From positions 1 through 9,418 of the forward strand of contig CAMPJQ010000066.1 of the NCBI GenBank assembly GCA_946886925.1: DNA of 9,418 nucleotides, in the 5' to 3' direction. A program made the position numbers and the translations under genes. Each line of letters begins with the position of its first letter. Within the stretch, counting starts at the first letter, position 1. Below the pieces are notes generated by a model. That model saw only the letters and a list, made by a program, of their open reading frames with translations, was not told the DNA's origin and ran no database searches. Positions 1 to 5,985 of this stretch are shown here, piece by piece. The stretch is from an uncultured Terrimonas sp. GTDB lineage: Bacteria > Bacteroidota > Bacteroidia > Chitinophagales > Chitinophagaceae.

Positions 1-74
1 GTTCTTGTGATTTGCATCTCTGCTTCGGTCTTACCCCTTCTTCCGTTGGGTACCAACCACATCATCGGGCTTCG

Positions 75-130
75 GATTTTGTATTCATTTCGAAATTCGA
101 TTTTTAGATTTCGAACTTATTTGCGATTTG
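75..130. repeat. Degenerate AT-rich heptamer repeat with an inverted repeat
   Basis: Beyond the end of the minus-strand dehydrogenase gene the DNA is low in complexity and falls into 7-base steps: TTCGAAA (89), TTCGATT (96), TTTAGAT (103), TTCGAAC (110), then TTATTTG and CGATTTG. Within it TTCGAAAT (89-96) and ATTTCGAA (108-115) are perfect inverted copies separated by 11 bases. The stem is AT-rich and has no clear following T-run on the minus strand, so it is a weak terminator candidate for the gene ending at 146. No gene is supported in 1-145. Heptamer-phased filler of this kind is, to my knowledge, common between genes of Bacteroidota, but no function can be read from it. Confidence 0.45.
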
Positions 131-145
131 GTTCTTATTATTTAT

Positions 146-1462
146 CTACTCAGCACTCACCTTCCATATCATATCACTGGTATCATCTGTCACCAGCATT
201 GAACCATCAGGCAGCACGGCCAGTCCTACAGGGCGCCCATGAACTTTTTTCCCCTCGGGCTCTATAATAAAGCCGGTAAGAAAGTCCTCTTCTCTACCGG
301 CCGGTTTTCCATTTTCAAAAGGTATAAAAATTACTCTATAGCCGGCCAATACCGACCGGTTCCATGAACCATGCTGGGCAATAAATGCACCATGCCTGTA
401 TTTTGACGGAAACTGTTTGCCTGTATAAAAAAGCAACCCGAGCGAGGCGGTATGCGAGCCCAAAGCCACATCCGGCACGATGGCTTTTTTTACGAGATCA
501 GGCTGCTGGTCTGTCGCCTCTATACGGGGATCAACATGCTGCCCGAAATAAGAAAACGGCCATCCGTAAAATCCTCCTCTTTTTACACCTGTAATATAAT
601 CGGGAACAAGGTCATCGCCCAACTCATCTCTTTCATTTACCGCCACCCATAATGTTTGGGTACCCGGCGCCCAATCCATACCCACCGGGTTGCGCAGCCC
701 GCTTGCATATACTTGAAGCCCCGATCCATCGGGATTAATTTCCCATATCCTTGCCTTATCCTTATCTTCCTCCAGTCCGTTTTCTGCTACATTGCTGCCA
801 GAACCAATTGCGATATATATTTTATTTTTTTTGCTGTTGGTAATGATATTTCTTGTCCAGTGCCTGTTGTTTTTACCGGCCGGCAAATCAATTATTTTTT
901 TTCCTTCTCCCGTTATTTTCATTGCGCCTTTTTCATAGGGAAACATCCAAAGGGCATCTGTATTGGCGACATAAAAATTATTTTTCAACAAGAGCATGCC
1001 GAAAGGTTGGTTCAATCCGCTTAAGAAAGTTTCTTTGATATCTGGCTTACCATCTTTATCTGTGTCTCTTAAAATGGTAATGCGATTGGCACTTTTGCGC
1101 ATGTCATTTGACTTATTGGCGCCGATGATTGCAGCGCCTGCTTTCTCAATCAAGCCATGCTCTGTATTGGATTCAGCTACCAGCACATCACCGTTGGGCA
1201 GTACATACATCCAGCGTGGATTTTGCAGGCTATCTGTATAACGGCTCACCACAAACCCTTCCGGCGCTACAGGCGCTTCCGTTCCCTCCCATCCTACCAC
1301 ATTACTGAAATGCATAACCGATTTGGTGGCGTATGGTTCAGGAAGTGAATCTACAGGTTTTGCAGGCGTGGTTTCGCTGACAGCGGCTTGCTGTTTAGCC
1401 GTGCTGCAACTGCTAATAAAAAAGAAACACAGCAGATAATATTTTATAGTTTTCATATGCAT
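146..1462 (-). CDS. PQQ-dependent sugar (sorbosone/glucose-type) dehydrogenase lipoprotein
   Basis: This is predicted to be a periplasmic or surface lipoprotein that oxidises a sugar or polyol with pyrroloquinoline quinone. The 438-residue product starts with a signal peptide ending in the lipobox I16-S17-S18-C19, then a short Pro/Thr-rich linker and a six-bladed beta-propeller like the GSDH/L-sorbosone dehydrogenase family. Blade-type repeats include VLPNGDVLVAES (88-99), GLNQPFGM (149-156), GLRNPVGMDW (255-264) and GRPVGLAVLPDGSMLVTDD (409-427). His201, in NRHWTRNI, is a plausible catalytic base by analogy with soluble glucose dehydrogenase. The acidic NERDELGDDL (277-286) and a DxDxDG loop at D133-E144 suggest calcium binding. 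A second ATG two codons in (1456) gives the more usual Met-Lys start and is equally likely. The gene is monocistronic in this window. The family is clear; the substrate and PQQ use are inferred. The organism may have to import PQQ. Confidence 0.85.
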   Translation of the reverse strand: MHMKTIKYYLLCFFFISSCSTAKQQAAVSETTPAKPVDSLPEPYATKSVMHFSNVVGWEGTEAPVAPEGFVVSRYTDSLQNPRWMYVLPNGDVLVAESNTEHGLIEKAGAAIIGANKSNDMRKSANRITILRDTDKDGKPDIKETFLSGLNQPFGMLLLKNNFYVANTDALWMFPYEKGAMKITGEGKKIIDLPAGKNNRHWTRNIITNSKKNKIYIAIGSGSNVAENGLEEDKDKARIWEINPDGSGLQVYASGLRNPVGMDWAPGTQTLWVAVNERDELGDDLVPDYITGVKRGGFYGWPFSYFGQHVDPRIEATDQQPDLVKKAIVPDVALGSHTASLGLLFYTGKQFPSKYRHGAFIAQHGSWNRSVLAGYRVIFIPFENGKPAGREEDFLTGFIIEPEGKKVHGRPVGLAVLPDGSMLVTDDTSDMIWKVSAE

Positions 1463-1487
1463 TCGCTTTATAACCTTGGGTTACAAT

Positions 1488-1495
1488 CAGACGTA
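1488..1495 (-). promoter_or_regulatory. Candidate -7 box for the dehydrogenase gene
   Basis: On the minus strand the bases read TACGTCTG, one mismatch from the Bacteroidota -7 consensus TAnnTTTG. A TTTT tract lies roughly one -33 spacing upstream. It sits 25 bases before the first ATG. The match is imperfect, so this is tentative. Confidence 0.25.
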
Positions 1496-1783
1496 CATAA
1501 TATATTAATATAAAAATCCATGCCTGACTGTATTTGCCGGGAAAATGAGTGTTGAACAGCCATTGTTTAAACGATAAATGCGTAAATAAATGATTATCTG
1601 TATGCTTATGGGTAATATTCTATACAGCATGTGCATTTAATGCCACAAAAAGAAAAGAATGGGAGAGTACAAGAATTCAGGAAAATCATTAAAAACAGGA
1701 TATATTTTTTTTAAGGAAATCAGTTACTTTTTTTAAAGATTGCTCATCCAAAAAGGTAAGGCATGACTTTATAGTACATTAGA

Positions 1784-1791
1784 TATTTTTG
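1784..1791 (+). promoter_or_regulatory. -7 promoter box for the FAD oxidoreductase gene
   Basis: The sequence TATTTTTG is an exact match to TAnnTTTG, 32 bases before the ATG, which implies a 5' leader of about 25 bases. No good TTTG -33 box is present at the usual distance. The leader is A/T-rich and lacks a Shine-Dalgarno sequence, as is usual in Bacteroidota. Confidence 0.4.
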
Positions 1792-1823
1792 CAAATAAGC
1801 CTTCTAAAAATCTATATTTATTT

Positions 1824-3023
1824 ATGGATCTCCGGTCTCATTATCCCTACTGGCTTCTCAGGCATGGAATTATTAATACCTATCCACCACTCACAGAAAA
1901 TATTAAAACGGATATCGTGATCATGGGAGGCGGTATTACCGGTGCACTCATGGCCTGGTATTTATGCAAGGCAGGGATTCCGGCAGTTGTGGTTGACAAA
2001 CGACATATAGGTATGGGAAGTACTGCCGCCAGCACAGCTATGATCCAATATGAAATTGATATTCCGCTTTATAAACTCGAAAAGATAGTGGGCGAAAAAA
2101 ATGCAGCGCAAAGCTATTTATCCTGCCATCAAGCTGTCCTGGACCTTAAAGCCATATGCAAAAGCTTAAAAGCAGATACGGGGTTCGCACTCAAACCCAG
2201 CTTTCAGTACGCATCGTTTAAAAAAGATGTTGCGGGTTTAAAAAAAGAGCAGGCCTGCCGAAAAAGGATTGGCATACAAACCGAATGGCAGGACGAAAAG
2301 GAGATGCTGGATAAATTCGGGATTCAGCAATACGGTGGACTATTGTCGGATAGGGGCGCCGAATTAGATCCCTATGGTTTTACACATGCATTGCTGTATG
2401 CAGCTATACAAAAGGGATTAAAAGTATTTGACCGCACCAAAGTAACTGCCATTGTACATTCACAAAAAAAAGTAACCTTAATTACGGAAGATAAAAGAAA
2501 AATACAGGCCAAATACCTGGTAATAGCCTGCGGATACGAATCGCAGCAATACATTTCCAAAACAGTTCAACAATTGCATTCCACTTATGCCATCATCAGT
2601 GAACCGCTTTCTACTTCCGGCTTATGGTATAAGAACTGCCTGATATGGGAAACGCAAACGCCCTATTTGTACTGCCGCACTACAAAAGACAACCGCATTA
2701 TAGTGGGTGGTAAAGATGATGACAAATCGCCTGCTGCCCGTGATGCTGCATTACCCCAAAAAGTGAAGTTGCTGGAGAAAGCATTTCACAGGCTGTTCCC
2801 GGATATTGCATTTAAAACAGATTTTGAATGGGCGGGCGCCTTTGCTTCAACTAAAGACGGGTTGCCGTATATCGGATCTGTACCGGAGCGGCCCAGAACC
2901 TTCTTTGGCCTCGGCTTAGGCGGAAACGGCATCACTTTCGGAATACTGGCAGCCCAGATCATACTGGACAGCATCCGGGGGAAAAAAAATATTTTGGAAA
3001 ATCTTTTTGGATTTAACCGCTGA
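1824..3023 (+). CDS. FAD-dependent oxidoreductase, DAO family
   Basis: This is a cytoplasmic flavoprotein of the D-amino-acid oxidase/glycine oxidase fold (DAO, Pfam family) that probably oxidises an amine or amino acid; the substrate is unknown. The 399-residue product has a short N-terminal extension, then the dinucleotide-binding motif GGGITG at 35-40 with the acidic Asp58 at the end of the second strand. GSTAAST (65-71) probably contacts FAD, and TKYLVIACG-like strand AKYLVIACG (229-237) is the second nucleotide-binding segment. The C-terminal signature GLPYIG (346-351) and GLGGNGIT (364-371) closes the FAD site. There is no signal peptide and no C-terminal Rieske domain, which some relatives carry. 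It is preceded by its own -7 box and followed by an intrinsic terminator at 3230-3256, so it appears to be a single-gene unit. No neighbouring catabolic gene suggests a substrate. Confidence 0.85.
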   Translation: MDLRSHYPYWLLRHGIINTYPPLTENIKTDIVIMGGGITGALMAWYLCKAGIPAVVVDKRHIGMGSTAASTAMIQYEIDIPLYKLEKIVGEKNAAQSYLSCHQAVLDLKAICKSLKADTGFALKPSFQYASFKKDVAGLKKEQACRKRIGIQTEWQDEKEMLDKFGIQQYGGLLSDRGAELDPYGFTHALLYAAIQKGLKVFDRTKVTAIVHSQKKVTLITEDKRKIQAKYLVIACGYESQQYISKTVQQLHSTYAIISEPLSTSGLWYKNCLIWETQTPYLYCRTTKDNRIIVGGKDDDKSPAARDAALPQKVKLLEKAFHRLFPDIAFKTDFEWAGAFASTKDGLPYIGSVPERPRTFFGLGLGGNGITFGILAAQIILDSIRGKKNILENLFGFNR

Positions 3024-3166
3024 TTAACGAAGCCGTAGTCTGCAAAACCAGCACGCAGGATAGTTTGCATTGGCAGGTTACAAAAAAATTTAATTGCTTA
3101 GCTCCGGTTGTTAAGGCACAATTTTTGAAAGCACTTAGCACGTTTAGAGCAACAGCATCAGAACAC

Positions 3167-3256
3167 GCCGGCAGGAAGATAATTTGAAGCGCGAAGGGAA
3201 ACATCCCTTTGAATCTTCCATCGGCAATTAGCCGGGTTACTAACCCGGCTTTTTTT
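3167..3256 (+). ncRNA. Possible structured RNA or structured 3' UTR
   Basis: Between the oxidoreductase and the terminator a nested fold is visible. GCCG (3167-3170) pairs with CGGC (3222-3225), GGAAGAT (3174-3180) with ATCTTCC (3213-3219), and AAGGGA (3194-3199) with TCCCTT (3204-3209) around an AACA tetraloop. The terminator hairpin follows directly. The 5' end is not evident: the only promoter-like match upstream is AATTTTTG at 3120-3127, which is weak. It could be a small RNA or simply the structured tail of the upstream mRNA. I recognise no known family: it lacks the SRP, RNase P or tmRNA core motifs. Confidence 0.25.
3230..3256 (+). terminator. Strong rho-independent terminator
   Basis: A perfect 9-base-pair stem (AGCCGGGTT paired with AACCCGGCT, loop ACT) is followed by seven T residues counting the last stem base. 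It ends plus-strand transcription from the oxidoreductase or from a small RNA. On the minus strand no T-run follows the stem, so it is poorly suited to the convergent gene whose stop lies only 8 bases away, though the stem may still protect that transcript's 3' end. Confidence 0.85.
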
Positions 3257-3263
3257 GTGCCAC

Positions 3264-4631
3264 CTACATTCTCATTAAAAAGGGATACACACGCAAATAA
3301 ATTTCAAAAGCCATGGGATGTTTGCCATACAAACTATAAAGCTTTTCGTCCGTTCTGTATAATGTAAACTGTGTACCCCCGGCTACTCTTATTTTATTAA
3401 TGTGCAATAAGTCGTAATTAATGCCAGCCGTAAAAGCATGCACCGGAAAAATGGCATCATGACCGTAAATTGTTTCATCCAGTACCAATTCTTCAACCGA
3501 TTTCTGAACATATTCGTATCTGCCGTACAGCGCCAGTTTATTGCTGCGCCACGATGCCTCTAACAAAAAAGCATTTTCAGCATCATGGTTTTTGCTTTTG
3601 TTCCTGCCCCATACTGCTGTTGCGTTAAGCCACCCATCTTTTGCCAGTGGCAAGCTGTATATGGCTGAAGCCGTGGTTCTGTTAACATCTTTGTTTACAT
3701 GTAGGGGCTCCGGTTGTTTCATAAAAGCATGCGATACCTGCAATGCCCAGTTGTTTGAAGGATTATAAGACAGTCTGCTGCTCCAGCTATCAAAACGGGG
3801 CTTATCAAAATCATACCGGTGTTCATCGGGTTCCCTGCCGGTAAAAGCCGATCCTTCTATTTTAAATTTATCCAAACGAATGCCAGCGGTTGCAACACCA
3901 AAAGTAATATGAGTAGCGTCTGTCCAGTGATGTGAAAGCGGCGCATCCGGGTTGTATAAGGCCGCCGGGCGATGCATAAAGGCAACGGGCCCCAATGCCG
4001 GTTCACCGGGATAGGCCAAATAAGCAAACACATCCGTATGCTTTGAAAGGGCGTATGTGTATCCTACCGAAAGTTCCGAAAACAAGTCGTGCGGATGCTG
4101 GCGGTCAACCAGTGGTTTTCCTTTATAGCTTTCACCGCTTTGAAACAACAAAGGATAGCCAGAACCTCCTGCAATCAGTTCATCAAGGGAAAGCATGGCG
4201 CTGAAACGGAACAATCCCCTGTCACCCACTTTTCTTTGTCCCATGAACATTAGCCAGTTGGGGGCATCGAACTTACTGTCGCCTCTTGAACCTTTATTAC
4301 TGAAATCCTGGTTATTATATCTCAAAAAGATATTGCCATGCAGCATATACATCCATTTTTTTGAATGAAACATTACACCATACATAGGCGAGGCATCCGG
4401 CAACCAGCCTGTGCCCGAGCCATTGCGGCTCATAGGCAGGTTTAAAGAAAAGGCATGACTCATATTGCCCATATCATGTTCAGGCTGCATGTTGTGACGC
4501 TGATGCGGCGGTGTAGTATCATTGATCATTTTCATTGTGCCGGAATCTTCTTTTACCGGCATATGATGCTCATGCTGTGCAGATGCATTGACTGAGATCA
4601 GTAATCCTGCTAAAAAGAATAAATTTTTCAT
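3264..4631 (-). CDS. Exported His/Met-rich outer-membrane beta-barrel protein, probably metal-linked
   Basis: The start at 4631 was chosen because it begins a clean signal peptide (MKNLFFLAGLLISVNASAQ, cleavage probably after Ala18); an upstream in-frame ATG at 4670 would add 13 residues that spoil it. The 455-residue product has a mature N-terminus with 7 His and 6 Met in residues 20-59 (for example HEHHM, MKM, HDMGNM), like the metal-binding leader of CopB-type copper proteins. The rest is rich in alternating aromatic strands (WMYMLHGNIFLRY, WLMFM, LSVGYTYAL), consistent with a beta-barrel. Conserved-looking motifs are QHPHD (178-182) and GREPDEHRYDFD (265-276). From memory, similar uncharacterised proteins occur next to copper or heavy-metal efflux genes in several phyla. 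No such gene is present here. The metal role is inferred; the export and barrel calls are stronger. Confidence 0.75.
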   Translation of the reverse strand: MKNLFFLAGLLISVNASAQHEHHMPVKEDSGTMKMINDTTPPHQRHNMQPEHDMGNMSHAFSLNLPMSRNGSGTGWLPDASPMYGVMFHSKKWMYMLHGNIFLRYNNQDFSNKGSRGDSKFDAPNWLMFMGQRKVGDRGLFRFSAMLSLDELIAGGSGYPLLFQSGESYKGKPLVDRQHPHDLFSELSVGYTYALSKHTDVFAYLAYPGEPALGPVAFMHRPAALYNPDAPLSHHWTDATHITFGVATAGIRLDKFKIEGSAFTGREPDEHRYDFDKPRFDSWSSRLSYNPSNNWALQVSHAFMKQPEPLHVNKDVNRTTASAIYSLPLAKDGWLNATAVWGRNKSKNHDAENAFLLEASWRSNKLALYGRYEYVQKSVEELVLDETIYGHDAIFPVHAFTAGINYDLLHINKIRVAGGTQFTLYRTDEKLYSLYGKHPMAFEIYLRVYPFLMRM

Positions 4632-4786
4632 TGTAGTAGCTTTACAGGGAATAAATGACTGTATAGACATGATTATATTTCATACAAAATTCAATCCATT
4701 ATACCGCACTTTTGTTACAGCATTATGGAAAGGATTTATATAATTCCGGAAATAGCAGTTAAAGGAACAAATAAGTGAAGGAAAAA

Positions 4787-5800
4787 TCAACGTACAATTA
4801 ACTCGCTTTTCAGCACAATGTTTTCATAAGGCAAACTACCTTCAGGCGACTTTGTATTAAGCAGTTTGAATAATAACTCTGTTGCCCTGCTGCCCTGTTC
4901 ATACGGAAATTGTTCTACAGAAGCAATAGGAGGAAAATCAAGATAACTGGTGATGGGCCAATTGGCATAACTTACTACACTGATGTCTTTATTGATCTTC
5001 AGTTTTTTATTTCTCACGTACTGAATGGTATCCAGGGCCACATTATCATTAAAAGCAAGTATAGCAGTGGGTTTATTTTTGAGTGATAATAATTTTTCTA
5101 TCGCCTGCTCCGTACTTTCTTTGGAAAGATCTGTTGTTGTGATCAATGATTCCTGTATCGGAAGTTTTTTATTTTTATGTGCAGCATAATACCCTTCTAA
5201 TCTTTCATTTTTAATATTTAAAGATAAAGGTCCCTGTATATAACCAACCCTTTGATGGCCTTTGCGAAATAAAAATTCCACCGCCTCAATGGTGCTGTAA
5301 TACAAGCTGCACCATACCGAATGGATATTGGGCACATCAGGCACCCTGTCGAAAAAAACTACGGGTATATTGTATTTATCCAATTGTTCAAAATGTTCAA
5401 TGCTTTTGGTTTGTTTTGAAATAGATACAAGCACACCATCCACCCTGTGCTTACGCATGGTTTCAACAATCCGCTGTTCTCTCTGCAGTTCATCGTGCGA
5501 TTGTCCGATCAGCACGTTATAATTGTTCTTGAAAGCCGTATCTTCTACCCCACTTATAGCTGTTGAAAAGAATTCTTCACGAAGGTTGGGAAGAATAAGT
5601 CCGAGCGTAAATGTTTTGCCCTGTTTAAACTGGATTGCCGTTTGATTGGGCTCATAATTCATTTCTGCTGCCAGTTTTTGTACCTGCATTTTAGTGCGCA
5701 GTCCTATGCTGGGGTGATTGTGCAATGCCCTTGAAACAGTTGAAACAGAAATATTGAGCTTTTTTGCAATTTCTTTTATCGTAGGCACTTTCTTCTCCAT
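4787..5800 (-). CDS. LacI/GalR-family transcriptional regulator
   Basis: This is a cytoplasmic sugar-responsive DNA-binding protein of 337 residues, the normal family length. The N-terminal helix-turn-helix spans about residues 7-52 (TIKEIAKKLNISVSTVSRAL, recognition helix around 18-26), followed by a hinge and a periplasmic-binding-protein-like effector domain with typical segments GLILPN, DGVLVS, PVVFFDR, RKGHQRVGYIQGP and AFNDNVALD. It is divergent from the GH123-like and GH32 genes and very probably regulates them. A near-palindrome with the family core AANCGNTT lies at 5938-5949. The effector is unknown but is plausibly fructose, a fructo-oligosaccharide or a phosphorylated product. It may also control itself, since its own -7 box lies about 95 bases from the operator. 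The family call is very secure; the target is inferred from position and operator. Confidence 0.95.
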   Translation of the reverse strand: MEKKVPTIKEIAKKLNISVSTVSRALHNHPSIGLRTKMQVQKLAAEMNYEPNQTAIQFKQGKTFTLGLILPNLREEFFSTAISGVEDTAFKNNYNVLIGQSHDELQREQRIVETMRKHRVDGVLVSISKQTKSIEHFEQLDKYNIPVVFFDRVPDVPNIHSVWCSLYYSTIEAVEFLFRKGHQRVGYIQGPLSLNIKNERLEGYYAAHKNKKLPIQESLITTTDLSKESTEQAIEKLLSLKNKPTAILAFNDNVALDTIQYVRNKKLKINKDISVVSYANWPITSYLDFPPIASVEQFPYEQGSRATELLFKLLNTKSPEGSLPYENIVLKSELIVR

Positions 5801-5835
5801 AAGTAGAGCTAAGATAACAGCATATTTCTGGGAAT

Positions 5836-5843
5836 CAAAAATA
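5836..5843 (-). promoter_or_regulatory. -7 promoter box for the LacI-family gene
   Basis: On the minus strand the bases read TATTTTTG, an exact TAnnTTTG match, 35 bases before the ATG at 5800. It is identical in sequence and similar in leader length to the box before the oxidoreductase gene. The expected -33 position falls inside the heptamer repeat and lacks TTTG. Confidence 0.4.
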
Positions 5844-5847
5844 AATG

Positions 5848-5922
5848 GGTATCAGGTATGAGGCATCAGGTGTGATACAGAACCTGAAACCTGGAACCTG
5901 TAACTTGCAACCTGTAACCTGA
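5848..5922. repeat. Two-armed heptamer repeat array
   Basis: Ten 7-base units lie in two arms. The left arm is GGTATCA, GGTATGA, GGCATCA, GGTGTGA (5848-5875). After TACAG, the right arm is AACCTGA, AACCTGG, AACCTGT, AACTTGC, AACCTGT, AACCTGA (5881-5922). The arms are partly complementary: TCAGGT at 5852-5857 and 5866-5871 matches ACCTGA at 5882-5887 and 5917-5922, so a hairpin is possible. The array sits between the lacI promoter and the operator. Degenerate AACCTG-type repeats recur between genes in some Bacteroidota genomes as I recall, and their function is unknown. No open reading frame or CRISPR spacer pattern fits. Confidence 0.8.
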
Positions 5923-5937
5923 GCCCTCGTAATTCAT

Positions 5938-5949
5938 GCAATCGTTTGC
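5938..5949 (+). promoter_or_regulatory. Probable LacI-family operator
   Basis: GCAATCGTTTGC is a 12-base near-palindrome with five of six symmetric pairs. Its centre AATCGTTT matches the LacI/GalR-family operator core AANCGNTT with the invariant central CG. It lies 36 bases before the GH123-like start codon, in the only intergenic region shared with the LacI-family gene, where bound repressor would block the hydrolase promoter. Confidence 0.6.
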
Positions 5950-5974
5950 CCGCTTTCTTTTCCTCTTATTACCG

Positions 5975-5982
5975 TAGTTTTA
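5975..5982 (+). promoter_or_regulatory. Candidate -7 box for the hydrolase genes
   Basis: TAGTTTTA matches TAnnTTTG at all but the last base. It lies only 3 bases before the ATG at 5986 but 21 before the alternative ATG at 6004, so if this is the promoter, translation must begin at 6004. A CTTTC tract lies near the -33 position and the operator is just upstream. Tentative. Confidence 0.25.
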
Positions 5983-5985
5983 ACC

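Larger units (their letters stand above)
1463..1823. other. AT-rich divergent intergenic region without a gene
   Basis: These 361 bases separate the two divergent genes. No convincing coding frame or RNA gene is seen. The region carries A and T tracts (for example around 1701-1732), an AT-rich stretch at 1499-1515, and an inverted pair CTGTAT/ATACAG around 1600-1627 with a long loop. Both flanking genes should have their promoters here; candidate -7 boxes are listed separately. Confidence 0.6.

Noticed and set aside
1824..3023. Rieske-type fusion of the DAO oxidoreductase
   Set aside because: The protein ends soon after the GLGGNGIT block and has no C-terminal Cys-X-His pairs for a 2Fe-2S cluster.
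3013..3204. Minus-strand 63-codon open frame, and a plus-strand open frame 3017-3187 without an ATG, both in the region after the oxidoreductase
   Set aside because: Neither has a credible start, a recognisable domain or composition like the neighbouring genes. The plus frame has no ATG or GTG, and the region is better explained by a structured, terminator-capped transcript end.
3264..4631. Copper-resistance operon
   Set aside because: Only the His/Met-rich barrel suggests metal handling; no P-type ATPase, RND pump, multicopper oxidase or metal regulator is present in the window.
5848..5922. Possible CRISPR-like array
   Set aside because: Units are 7 bases, directly adjacent and degenerate, without spacers, and no cas gene is in the window.
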